Source: Beta vulgaris subsp. vulgaris (lineage: Eukaryota; Streptophyta; Magnoliopsida; Caryophyllales; Amaranthaceae). From it: a DNA stretch of 64,000 nt. Location of the stretch: NCBI RefSeq assembly GCF_026745355.1, contig NC_079208.1, forward strand, positions 14,833,917 through 14,897,916. The letters run 5' to 3'. Positions 11,157 through 22,074 of the stretch are shown in pieces; positions within the stretch are counted from its first letter, which is position 1; each line of letters begins with the position of its first letter. A program made the translations under genes and the position numbers. The notes under the pieces are model-generated. The model saw only the letters and a program-made list of their open reading frames with translations. It was not told the origin of the DNA and did not search any database.

Positions 11157-12361
11157 TATGTTGTACTTTAATTCTTGAATGATATTTTACATAAACATTT
11201 TTACCTTGATAATTAATCTCTATTATATAATGAAAAAAGATAGGTCCAAATATATGTAATCGTTTCATTATATATAGGAAACACTATAAAAAAGTAAATA
11301 ATTTTTTTCCTTGTCTAACTTCTAGATTCGATTCACTACAAATACAACTCTATTTTTTTTTATCATGAGCCATCATTAATTGTAAATTGTTCTTGAGAAT
11401 AGTGATTTGTAAGTAAATTTTTGTAAATGTTTCTTTATGTATTGACATTCTAGGTTATTAGTTTTAGTTAGTATGTTAATTTTAAGTTTTAATAAAGTTT
11501 CCTGATTATTTGAGTGATTTGCGTGATTTTTAAAACGTGATTTTCATTCTCAATTGTATGAGTGATCTGTAAAGTTTCTTCTTTTAGTGATTTACATAAC
11601 GTAAATTATGCAATTTTATGATTTTAGTTGACTTGTGAGTGATTTTTATAATTATATTTTTGGTATTTTTGTTTGAAGCCCCCTTTGATTTGTAAGCGAA
11701 TTTGTAATTTAGAATGGGAAGGGGGTAACATAGTCTCTTCATTCGGGGACATCATAGCTCCCCCTTCCCTTATATAATAGAGATATGTTGTACTTTAATT
11801 CTTGAATGATATTTTATATTAATATGTTTACCTTGATAATTAATCTCTATTATATAATAAAAAAAGATAGGTCCAAATATATGTAAACGTTTCATTATAT
11901 ATAGGAAACACTATAAAAAAAGTAAATAATTTTTTTCCTTGTCTAACTTCTAAATTTCGATTTCACTACAAATACAACTCTAGTTTTTTTTTATCATGAC
12001 CCACCATTAATTGTAAATTGTTCTTGAGAATAGTGATTTATAAGTAAATTTTTGTAAATGTTTTTGTATGCATTGACATTCTAGGTTATCAGTTTTAGTT
12101 AGTATGTTAATTTTAAGTTTTAATAAAGTTTCCTGATTATTTGAGTGATTTGCGTGATTCTTAAAACGTGATTTTCATTCTCAATTGTATGAGTGATCTG
12201 TAAAGTTTCTTCTTTTAATTGATTTGTGAGTGAGTGTTGTAAATTAATTTTCGGCAGTTTTCTTTGAGTGTCGATTTTGATTTTGACATTCTTTTGTAAT
12301 TTAGAAAGGAAAGAGGGGCAAAATAGGCATGTCGAAAGAGGATACCATTATATATATATAG
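11157..12361 (-). mobile_element. Duplicated Helitron segments with internal 5' termini
   Basis: This stretch repeats its neighbours. A block beginning TATGTTGTACTTTAATTC, containing GATAGGTCCAAATATATG and ending near TTAAAACGTGATTTTC, occurs at 11157, 11784 and 12954. The last 150 bp of Helitron C1, with TATATAATAGAGA at 11783, is repeated in between. A worn relative of the Helitron A 5' end (AGAAAGGAAAGAGGGGCAAA) lies at 12303-12350. It is best read as tandem or nested copies of one Helitron family. Exact borders of each copy are not resolved. Confidence 0.5.
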
Positions 12362-12362
12362 A

Positions 12363-12953
12363 CTAGAATTTTTTGCACGCGATGCATGCTTGAATTTTTT
12401 TCGAACAAAAACTCAATTTTCTCCGGCATAAAAGTTAAAATTTGAACATTAGACATACGAAGTATAATTGTTTTTAGTTGCAAATTTTGATTGGCTTAGT
12501 TTCTGTCACTTAAGTCTCTCAACATTCCTTTTTTTTTTTTTAACTTTTCAAAGTTAAATTCTATGAATAAAATAGAAAATTTTTTGAATTTATTTATGAT
12601 TTCTAATATTATAATTTTTTAGTTGATTTTTGAATTAAGTACAGTACTTCATAAATTGTAAAGAAAGTAGACACTTTGATTTTAAGTCAATTTTTTCATA
12701 GGTTGTAGTTTGTAAGTGAATTTTGAAGTTTTTGTAAAGTTTCCTCATTTTAGTGATTTGCATAACGTAAATTATGCAATTTTATGATTTTAGTTGACTT
12801 GTGAGTGATTGTTATAATTATATTTTTGATATTTTTGTTTGAAGCCTCCTTTGATTTGTAAGTCAATTTGTAATTTAGAATGGGAAGGGGGTAAGATAGT
12901 CTCTTCATTCGGGTACACCATAGCTCCCCCCTTTCCTTATTATATAATAGAGA
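12363..12953 (-). mobile_element. Non-autonomous Helitron C2
   Basis: On the + strand it opens CTAGAATTTTTTGCACGCGATGCATGC (hairpin GCACGC-GAT-GCATGC) and closes TATATAATAGAGA. It is closely similar along its whole length to C1 at 10563-11156, with scattered single changes and small indels. Confidence 0.7.
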
Positions 12954-13547
12954 TATATTGTACTTTAATTCTTGAATGATATTTTATATAAACCTTTTTA
13001 CCTTGATAATTTATCGCTATTATATAATAGAAAAAAATACGTCCAAATATATGTAAAAGTTTCATTATATATAGGAAACACTATAAAAAAAAAGTAAATA
13101 ATTTTTTTCTGACTAATTTCTAAATTCTGATTTCACTACAAATACACCTCTACGTTTTATCATGACCCACCATTAATTGTGAATGGTTCTTGAGAATAGT
13201 GATTTGTAAGTAAATTTTTGTAAATGTTTATATGTATTGACGTTCTAGGTTATTAGTTTTAGTTTGTATATTTATTTTAAGTTTTAATAAAGTTTCCTGA
13301 TTTTTTTTTTGAGGGGAATAAAGTTTCCTGATTATTTGTGTGATTTGCGTGATTTTTATAACGTGATTTTCTCAATTGTATGGGTGATTTGTAAAGTTTC
13401 TTCTTTTAAGTGATTTGTGAGTGTTGTAAATTTATTTTCGGTATTTTGATTATGACATTCCTTTTGTGATTTAGAAAGAGAAGGGGGGCAAAATAGGCAT
13501 TTCAAAAGAGGACACCATTGCTCCCCCCTTCCCTTATATAATAGAGA
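12954..13547 (-). mobile_element. Helitron remnant with intact 5' end
   Basis: This repeats the block found at 11157 and 11784, then ends in AAGGGGGGCAAAATAGGC and CTTATATAATAGAGA at 13547, the - strand 5' end of the Helitron A subtype. It probably belongs to an outer Helitron into which copies such as C2 inserted. Its own 3' end is not identified with certainty. Confidence 0.5.
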
Positions 13548-13549
13548 TA

Positions 13550-13715
13550 AGAAGAAGTGGTACGGACCCGCTCGGATCTTAATGGGCCAGAAACTTGAGA
13601 GTAAGGGGGAAGGGTAAGGGAAATATCTACCCTCAAAGTGCCTCTAGTGGGGATTGAACACCCACCTTAAGGTTGGAAGGGTGCTTTTCTTACCACTAGA
13701 CCAAGTACTACTTGG
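13550..13715 (-). mobile_element. tRNA-derived SINE with target duplication
   Basis: On the - strand the head TACTTGGTCTAGTGGTAAG (A box) and GTGTTCAATCCCC (B box) are followed by a body rich in CTTACCCTTCCCCC, ending in a CTTCTTCTT tail. It is bracketed by a 15-bp duplication, TATATAATAGAGATA at 13535-13549 and TATATAATACAGATA at 13716-13730, with one mismatch. It therefore inserted into the 5' terminus of a Helitron copy and is younger than it. Confidence 0.8.
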
Positions 13716-13730
13716 TATATAATACAGATA

Positions 13731-15301
13731 TATGTGTCTTATGATTTGGATATCAGTTATTAAGCTTGTCACGCTGACATATATTTTTGATCAATCGGCA
13801 TGGATCACTAAATTAAATATCAGCTAAAGTATCAAATATGATAACTAATCGTCAAGTTGTGATTATCGGTTCTAGTGCTCCTAATCAAGCAGTACAATTC
13901 AAACGAACTCATTAATTTGAAACTCAAACCATTTCATCATGTTGAGTTGTAACATAGGTATAGCTAAAAGCAGATATTTAGATGCCTGCCATAAATTTGG
14001 TTGAAATCACTTCCTATATTCTTTTCGTCAAACTTTATAAATCATAAATTTAATCTCATGCAAAATGAATTTATGTAATCACATTATGTTTTGTATCATG
14101 CATGTACCTATGTGGCTATGTATAACTTGATGTTAGTAGCGGATCGAAAGTAATATATTAGTGGCCTAGTGGGTGCAAAATATGTCCTGATTTTTTGAGT
14201 GGGTGCAAATGATAATATATTTATAAGAAAAAAAAAATACAAATTTCAACATTGTAGAAAATTTATGTGCGTTCAAACTTCAAACAACCCTAACGGCGTT
14301 AAATAGACACTTCCGGTCATATTATTCTTGTTTTTTTTCTTGTCAATTATATTTAATATTTTTTGTATCTTACATAACTTTTAGCTTTTAAAGAGTAAAG
14401 TTTTAGTGTACGTCATAGGCTTAAGCTATTTAATATAATTTTTTTATTACTTTTATATTATTTATTAAATTTTTTAAGATAAGATGAAGTGAGTTCACTT
14501 AAGGAGAGAATATGAAAAATTTCTTAAATGAGTCCGATGAAGTTTAAGTCCTAAACTTCAAAAATATAAGATGGGAACCGATACAACTACTACACCACCT
14601 TAACCTCATTATTTATTAATATATGTCCTTAATTTGTTTCATAGAAAAATTAGCGTTTCTTAGTAAATGTGTTGGAATTTTTCTAAATATTTTGTTCGAA
14701 AAAGAATCAGTATTTGTGGCTATCTCAATATAATGATGGGGCATTGCTATTTGTCATCCAGTATTGACTGTAGTTCACCTTGGATTAATTATGGTTTTGC
14801 TTCATGTTTTTCTCCTCAGTCCTCATTCTCTTACTCCTCACTACTCTCTTTTATTCCAGCCATCTATGTTTCTCTCTTAAAGATCCAATATTTACATGTA
14901 ATCCTTTTTTTTGTGAGCATTTATACTATTTCGATTTTTTAAATAGTAAAAAGAATAAAAATACGACCTTTAGTCTTAAAAAATTACTCAATCTGTTACA
15001 TAAAATTTTTCTAACTTTCACTTTGCACATTTGTCAATGCACAATTTATACATATTATTAATATCTCTAATATAAAAGATAAAATCAATGTCCTGCGTTT
15101 ATTTTAAAAGAAACAAGGGAATTAGCTTGGGGATTTAGGAAAAAGGAGAAATAGAAAGATGTAAATTGAGCGACCCATGTGATGAGGGGATAGAAATAGA
15201 GAAGTAAATACCAAACAAAATAATATTCCATTTATTTTAAAATGACCTTAAATGATGGGTGTTTTATTTATTTTAGATCGGTGGAAGGACTTATATATAT
15301 A
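13731..15301. other. AT-rich DNA, no supported gene
   Basis: The frames at 14667-15061 are low-complexity and have no family signature. No terminal repeats were seen. Confidence 0.4.
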
Positions 15302-15827
15302 CTAGCCGTATATGCACGCGGTGTGTGCGTCGACAATCTTATGTACGAATAGGCATATATATTTTTAATCTAAAGTTATTTTGGTAGTGATTTAAATTGT
15401 TGAGGTTTCTTTTGTAGATGTTATTATCTTTTTGAACTAAAGGTGACCGATTTTTAACTGTTAGAAAATTTTGGTCGAGATTTATTAATTCTTTGTCAGC
15501 GACTTTAGTATAGTTCTTTAACGATTGTAAATGTTAATAAATCATATTGTTTGAACTTTGTAAATACGAAGTATTATGTTGTCGGGATATATCACAAACT
15601 TTTTTCTAATTGAAGATTCTAATTAATTTCGTGAATTGATTGTGTCAATCTAGTCAAGTTATTAAGGGTGATTGCATATTACATTTTTGACTTATTTCAT
15701 ATGGAAAATTGCATTAATTCTCATATTTAAATTTATTATAAAAAGAATTATTCAAATTTATTAGATGGTATATTAGTCATTCCAAACGGGGACGCCGCAC
15801 CTCCTCGCTTGGCTTATATAATAGAGA
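15302..15827 (-). mobile_element. Non-autonomous Helitron D
   Basis: The - strand 5' end is TCTCTATTATATAAGCCAAG. The 3' end has hairpin-like GCACACACCGCGTGC followed by ATATACGG-CTAG. Flanks are A at 15301 and T at 15828. It shares the TATTATATAAGCCAAG start with Helitron F at 59818 and is a different subfamily from A to C. Confidence 0.7.
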
Positions 15828-16209
15828 TATATAAATGAAGATTCTCTAGATAATGTCAATATTCTCTTGTGCAATTGCCAGTTCTATGAATTTCATGTTT
15901 TTCTTAACATAAATTAGAGTTCTCACTTATACTTGTTATGGTTTTATGATTATAGAGTTCAACTTGTATGCAAATGTGATTTTTAAGTAATAAGTTTGTT
16001 TGATTTCTGAAGTAAATATGATCTAACGACAAGTGTTTGATAATATGAAGTTTAATTAGTATTAATTTTCTAATTATGATTTGAGATATTTATAAGCTTT
16101 GGCTATGGAAGATAGTTTTATTTAAATATTTCGCTTGTACGAATAAAGGTTGTTGTCACGCACAAAAAGAGCTATTGCGGCACTGAGCATTACAAGAGCT
16201 TTTTAGTGA

Positions 16210-16480
16210 CACTACAAAAAAACCTCTAGCTTTGCAGGTGTCGCTAGGATCTGAAGCGACACAATTTGGTTGTCTATATCAACGCCAAAATGCGCTGCAA
16301 CTATGACACGAAATTTATAAACCTATTATGACACATTATAAGCGTTGTTATAGTCTCGCAATGCTTTTTAAGCGCCTCCGTTGACTTTTCAATGACCAAC
16401 TTAATGTCATATTTTTAAGCTAACTTTGACGCTTTTATCAATCTTTTAAGGCACAAGCGCCGCAATTGAAATTGCAACAA
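16210..16480 (+). mobile_element. CACTA-like left end (unpaired)
   Basis: CACTACAAAAAAACCTC at 16210 is followed by subterminal GCGACAC, GCGCTGCAA and CGCAATGCTTTTTAAGCG motifs to about 16480, as in CACTA ends. No matching inverted end or 3-bp duplication could be paired with it, so the element is truncated or its partner is too decayed to see. Confidence 0.45.
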
Positions 16481-17446
16481 TTCCAAAAGTATCTCCATCA
16501 TCTTTCAGAGAAAAAAGCAAAGCATAATATTACTAATTGTTCCACCGTTCTATTCTTTATTACTCATCCATAACACTAAAAGGCAATTTAAATACAATGC
16601 AAAATTTCAGAAAAATACTATTATTAATAACATATAACAATGTTATTATATTCTACAATAAAACCCAAAATAAACATAGTAAAATCTAACAAAATCTAAA
16701 ATGTTTCAATTTAAAAGGTATGACGTAATTAAATAATGTTTTAACAATATTGTTCGTAAGATAAAAAAAAAGTTCCACAAAATATTAAAAAATATAAGTT
16801 CCGTCTTTTGTGTCTAATCATCTTGTATCCACCTTCAAGATTTATTCCAAACATAATCAAAATGAAAAAAAAACTCAGCAATGCCTAAATTTTTAAATGA
16901 GTTCCTATTTTGAAGTTTGAATCCATGTAATCATCAATTTCTTAACCTTTAACAAAAGCGCCAAAAGCAAATTAGATGATTGATTAGGAATGCCATTGTT
17001 ATTGTTTTTGGTGTGATTATAGGAGCAATACCCTACATCAAACAATCAAAACTTTCTAAGATAATCTGTAACACCTCCAAATCACTCACTACTATTTGAG
17101 TAATTTAGAAGTATTACCGCCACATGAGACATGACTAATAGGCTTTCGACAACCAACTACTAACTAACTAAATAAATAGAGTGCAGTGGAAGAATTTAAC
17201 TAGAATAATAACAACTCTTTATTATTAAAAGTAAATATTGTCTCAAACTTAAAACAAATTGAATACCCTAATTTACGTGAAAATTCCCTTCCTAATATGC
17301 TCCCATGCACATCCACATATCACCTGCAAAACTGCGTACCAAAAGGTAAACATGCCAAAGCAAAATAGGAAAAAGGAAATACGCATCAGTATAAGAATGA
17401 ATACGAAATGTACTGTACAAGTAATACATTTGCTAGTTCGTAACAT
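16481..17446. other. AT-rich DNA, no supported gene
   Basis: This may be the interior of the truncated CACTA-like element. I recognise no coding sequence. Confidence 0.35.
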
Positions 17447-19565
17447 TATATTTTTGAAAGCTCCATCACTAACAATTCAAGAATAAACTCTTTCCAAACA
17501 CTTTAACTAATAATTCAAGAATAACCTTTCATAACAAACTATTTCCAAATACTTTGGATTAAAAATAATCTTGAAAACAATTCGTCTTCTTATCTTTCGT
17601 TTTTTATCCTAAATATGCACACCCCCAAGCTAGTCATCCCATCACAGATCTATATTAAGGAGTAATAATAAATGTCAACTAGTGGACTTTGAAAAATAAA
17701 CTTTTCTTGATATTAATCAAACACTAATAATAATACTATGAATTGTAAGTCATGAATAAATCCTTCTTGATGTTAATTAAGCGCTAATAACCATAATAAG
17801 AAAAATATATTGATTCGATTTTCACTATTGATCGGATCAGTCTGGGGTCAATTTAAATAAAAAAAAGTTATATTGCTGCCTAATGCAGCAATCAGTCCAA
17901 AGTCTTCTCTTTATGCACGCATTAAAAAAAATGCAAAGTACAAATAACTTACATCAACCATAACAACGAAAAATTACAACAATATGAAATTAAAAAAATA
18001 TACGACAATTACAAAATTACAAAATTAATTACACTTACAACATTAACAATATAATTTACAGATAAAATTATGAAATAAACAACATAAATTACAAAATAAG
18101 TGGGAATAAAAAAATAAAAAAATTTACACACTCATGTTCGTGGAAGGGAACCAAAAAATTACGTAATTACGAAAATGGGAACTAGAAAACCAATCTTTGA
18201 AGTAAAAAATTTGAAACCTGTATCTAGATCTTCTTTAACAGCCCTATGTTCGTGGGTGGTGGTTAGTTATTGTTAAATAGCCCTAGATATGTGTTAAGTG
18301 AGGAGCAACGAGTTGGCTAATGTCAAACTGGGCTCACTGAACCGGAGAGAGGTGAAATCGGGCGGGATTCTTAAAAACAAAATCTAATTAAAGAATGAAA
18401 AAAGACTAAATGAAATAATGAAACCAAGTATGTACAAACCCTACCCATTGTACAAACAAAACCAAGGGAGAACCTGCCATTTTCAATCTATATCTCTTCT
18501 TCAACTCTCGAATCCCGCCATTTTTGGCTATGCAAAAAATTATCTTCTTCTTCCACCATTGATTTCGCGTCCTCAACCACCCTCACTGTCGTACACCATT
18601 ACACAAAAAAAGAAGATAAACACCAAATTTTACACTTTCTCTCCCCTCTTTTTTCTACTTCTTCTCGAATTCTAGGGTTTACACTCATTTCTCAGTTTTC
18701 ACCCTTTTCTCTCTCTATATTTCTCGATTCTCCTTCAATGGCGACTTTGTGATTTCTCCTACTTCTTCAGTTACCTCGAAAGTTTCCGGTACGGACCATA
18801 ATTCACAATCCTTGTTCGCTTATCTCTTTGAACTTAAGGTTTGTTTTTTATTTTTGATTTTTTGGTTCAATTTTGTACTTTGATTTGTTGGAAATTTTGT
18901 TAATTTTTGTAATTGAAGGAATTTGTTTGGTTTAGACTGAATGTTTGAGGTAAAATTAGGGTTTTTGAATTGCGATGTTGCTTGGTTTCGAGTTGGTAGG
19001 GTTTCGTGGTGGCTGTGGAGAGAGAGGGAGTAGAGGAGAGGGGGCTCTGAAGTGATGGGAGAGGAGAGGAATGTAGGGTTGGGGGTTGTATTGGAGGAAT
19101 GGAGAGCATGAGGGTTTGGAGCCTTATAATATCCGAAAAGGAATGATTTTTGGATGGGGTTTTGAAAAAACGAATCTCTTACTAAGTGACAGATAAGGTT
19201 TTTTCCACTAGCGTATATTTTTTAAAGCTCCATCACTAATAATTCAAGAATAAATTATTTCCAAACACTTTAACTAATAATTCAAGAATAAGCTTTATTA
19301 AGAACAAACTCTTTCCAAATTGGATTAAAAATAATCTTGAAAGTAATTCGTCTTCTTATCTTCTTTTTATTTTTATCCTAAATGTGCACACCCCCAAGCT
19401 AGTCATCTCATCACGGATATATATCAAGGGGTAACAATAATTGCCAACAAGTGGACTTTGAAGAATAAACCCTTCTTGATGTTAATCAAGCGCTAAAAAT
19501 AATACTATGACTTGTAAGTCATGAATAAACCCTTCTTGATGTTAATCACGCGGTATTAATAATAA
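17447..19565. repeat. 0.35-kb direct duplication at 17447-17800 and 19214-19565
   Basis: Both copies begin TATATTTTT(T)GAAAGCTCC-like sequence and include AACTAATAATTCAAGAATAA, AATAATCTTGAAA and CACCCCCAAGCTAGTCATC. They end around TTCTTGATGTTAAT. The 1.4 kb between them (17801-19213) ends exactly where the second copy starts, in TTTTTTCCACTAGCG. The copies do not have TG/CA ends and are not LTRs. Confidence 0.75.
19150..19213 (-). mobile_element. CACTA-like right end, related to CACTA 2
   Basis: The complement reads CGCTAGTGGAAAAAACCTTATCTGTC, close to the first bases of CACTA 2 (CACTAGTGGAAAAAAAACCTTATATGTC). The matching left end is not visible within 17801-19213. That stretch holds a CT-rich leader-like segment (18480-18780) like those in the other CACTAs, and no transposase. 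Confidence 0.4.
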
Positions 19566-19924
19566 TACAACGCGTCTTCTATACAATCGGCCACACGCGA
19601 AATTTTCGGGTTTGGCTGTGCGCGTGTAAGACACGCGCTATAGAGGCACATATTTAATTTTTAAAAAGAAATTAAATGCAATTTAAGAATGCATGTAATG
19701 CTACTGCTCTCCTTTATTAAGAACCCGCCGTCATTTTCTAGGTTAGAAACAAATCCTTAGAAAACTGAAAGTCGAAAAATGACGAACTAAACCATTAATG
19801 AAATATAGAAGAATCGCAAGAATCCATGGATATAGATGAATCAATGAATCTACTCGATCATATTAAACTCAAACACTGGAGAGGAAATCAGGAATACATT
19901 CTAGAAAACAACGAACTACAAGGT

Positions 19925-20132
19925 AAATCCTGATTATCTTTCAGTAACACTTTCTTTCAGTAATAAATTATACCTACTTATATTAATTAGTAACCCATAA
20001 AATATGAATGAGTAACAAGTACATATATTACCCACTAACCCCAAAAAAATATTAAGTACTAATGCGCAAAAATAATTGAGTAAATCCATAATTTCATTAA
20101 TGAGTAATCCATAAAATATGAATGAGTAACGA
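19925..20132. repeat. About 45-bp tandem array, segment 1
   Basis: Degenerate units containing TTAGTAACCCATAAAATATG and AATGAGTAACAAG repeat in tandem. The array continues at 21272-21404, 24640-25030 and 36041-36240. It is interrupted by a CACTA, a Copia element and a Helitron interval. Confidence 0.75.
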
Positions 20133-21268
20133 CACTACAAAAAAAAGTCCATTTAGAGACGGACAAAATCCGTCCCTAAATAGGTCAAATCCGTCGCTAT
20201 ATGGGCTTAGAGACGGACTTAGAGACGGATATTGTCCCTCTCTAAAACCCTTGTCGCTAATTCGAGTTAGAGACGGATTTTGAAAATCCGTCTCTAAATT
20301 CGCTGAAAATATGAAAAATATATTAACGAAATTAATAATACGATAGTTCCTAATATTATCATGGTTATATTTAATCACCTAATTACCTACCTAGTTCAAG
20401 TTGATCTCATTATCATTTTGGAATATCTCTTAAGTAAACCGGTTCAGCTCTACAAGGGAAAGCACAGTCGCAAGAATCGCTGTTCGTAGGAATCGAACTT
20501 GTGACCTCAAAGAAACGAGAAGAAGCTCTAACCAACTACACCAAATACGACTTGTATACTTCTCTACGTAATATTGGTAATATGTAGAAGAAATATTAGA
20601 GACGGATTCAAAAATCCGTCCCTAATTTAGAGACGGATTCAAAAATCCGTCCCTAATTTAGAGACGGATTCAAAAATCCGTCCCTAATTTAGAGACAGAT
20701 TCAAAAATCCGTCCCTAATTTAGAGACGAATTTTAAATCTGTCCCTAATGTAGAGACGAATTTTCAAAATCCGTCCCTAAATTAAAGATGTGCAATAAAA
20801 TAACGATATCTAAATGTAGAGACGGATTTTAAAAATCCGTCCCTAAATTAGAGACGGATTTGTAAAACCCGTCTCTAACTTAGAGACGGATTTTTAAAAT
20901 CCGTCCCTAAATTAAAGAAGCGCAATAAATTATTCATAATTAAATTTAGAGACGGATTTTTAGAATCCGTCTCTAAGTTAGAGACGGATTTTAGAAATCC
21001 GTCTCTAATTTAGGGACGGATTTTTAAAATCCGTCTCTAATTTAGAGACGGATTTTTAAATCCGTCTCTAATTTAGGGACGGATATTTAAAATCCGTCCC
21101 TAAAGTTAGAGACGGATTTAACAATCCGTCTCTAAATTAGAGACGGATTTCTAAAATCCGTCTCTAAATAAATTTAGAGACGGATTATCAGTATTCCGTC
21201 TCTAAATTATAAACGGATATATATCCGTCGCCAAAAATCCGTTGCTATATGAGCTTTTTTTTGTAGTG
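20133..21268. mobile_element. CACTA transposon 3, built of inverted subterminal repeats
   Basis: Ends are CACTACAAAAAAAAGTCC and its inverse GAGCTTTTTTTTGTAGTG, with target duplication CGA at 20130-20132 and 21269-21271. It sits inside the 45-bp array. Outside the tRNA-like insert almost all of it is copies of TTAGAGACGGATTTT and its complement AAAATCCGTCTCTAA, joined as short palindromes. There are a few copies at the left (20150-20300) and many from 20595 to 21235. It has no coding capacity. Such arrays would be dense transposase-binding sites. Confidence 0.9.
20430..20555 (-). mobile_element. tRNA-like SINE inside CACTA 3
   Basis: The - strand has TGGTGTAGTTGGTTAGAGC (A box, complement of 20524-20542) and AAGTTCGATTCCTACG (B box, complement of 20485-20500) at normal SINE spacing. 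It lies in the only part of CACTA 3 that lacks the GACGGATTTT repeats. The 3' limit is approximate. Confidence 0.55.
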
Positions 21269-21271
21269 CGA

Positions 21272-21404
21272 CTACTTATATAACACCCAAAATATGAATT
21301 AGTGATGTGTTCTTATATAAATTAGTAACCCCAAAAATATGAATGAGTAACACCTACTTATATTAATCAGTAACTTCTAGGCAAAACATCATTAACACCT
21401 ACTT
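21272..21404. repeat. About 45-bp tandem array, segment 2
   Basis: Units with CACCCAAAATATGAATTAG and ATGAGTAACACCTACTTATA continue the array of 19925-20132 directly after CACTA 3 and stop at the Copia 5' LTR. Confidence 0.75.
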
Positions 21405-22024
21405 TGTGAAGTGTGACTTGCGCGAGAGAAGAATGGCTCGGCACGAGTGGTGCGCCCGCACCAAATGAAGGTGCGCCCGCACCGTGTCAGATGCGCCCGC
21501 ACCAAGATGTGGTGCTCCCGCACGTCACTAAGACAGATTTCAAGAGTGAGGCAGAACACTTTGGTGCTCCCACTCGAGGCATGTGCGCCCGCACATCAGG
21601 CTGGTGCGCCCGCACCAGATGATGGTGCTCCCGCACCTATCGAGGGATGCGAAATTTTCGAGTGTTTTTTTATCTTACGACTTAGGGCTTGTATCTTAGA
21701 CTTCATATAAATATGTTTTGTCATATTTAGGGCTTTGAACCACAAAAGTTAGAGAGAGAGATTAGAGAAAACAATAGAGAAGATTAGAAGAGAGTCTTGT
21801 GAGATTCAATTGGAAATCCATTCAATTGAATCTTGCCTATTGTATTTGTAATCGTCTCGTTCATAGTGAAACGATCTTTTTCCCTGCCTTGAGGACGTAG
21901 CTATCACGTTGATAGTGAACCTCGTTAAATCTTGTGTGTTCATTTATTCGCTTTCTTGTTTTTCTTGTGTGTGTCTTGGTTGTTGTGGATTATTGTTGGT
22001 TTAATTAAACGCTTCCGCATAACA
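21405..22024 (+). repeat. Copia 1 5' LTR (620 bp)
   Basis: TG...CA ends. It contains a minisatellite of GGTGCGCCCGCACC-type units at 21450-21640, AT-rich leader sequence, a GA-rich run (AGAGAGAGATTAGAG) and two CGTTGATAGTG-like repeats (TCATAGTGAAACG and GTTGATAGTGAACC). It is about 135 bp longer than the 3' copy because most of the minisatellite is missing there. Confidence 0.85.
21450..21640. repeat. Palindromic GTGCGCCCGCAC minisatellite in Copia 1 LTR
   Basis: Units such as GGTGCGCCCGCACC, ATGCGCCCGCACC, GGTGCTCCCGCAC and TGTGCGCCCGCACA recur every 16-25 bp. Each unit has inverted 6-bp arms (GGTGCG / CGCACC) around CC. The same unit fills the LTR of the Athila-like element at 28.6 and 34.2 kb. 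Confidence 0.85.
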
Positions 22025-22074
22025 GTGGTAATCAAAGAGCTACAGGTTAACACGGGGTTAATCGCTTTTGGGAC

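Noticed and set aside
16210..19213. A single CACTA running from 16210 to 19213
   Set aside because: The two ends belong to different TIR types (CACTACAAAAAAACC versus CGCTAGTGGAAAAAACC) and the flanks TGA and TAT do not match.
20590..21240. Regular repeats resembling a CRISPR array
   Set aside because: The units are inverted palindromes with variable spacing inside a CACTA transposon of a eukaryotic genome. There are no unique spacers of constant length.
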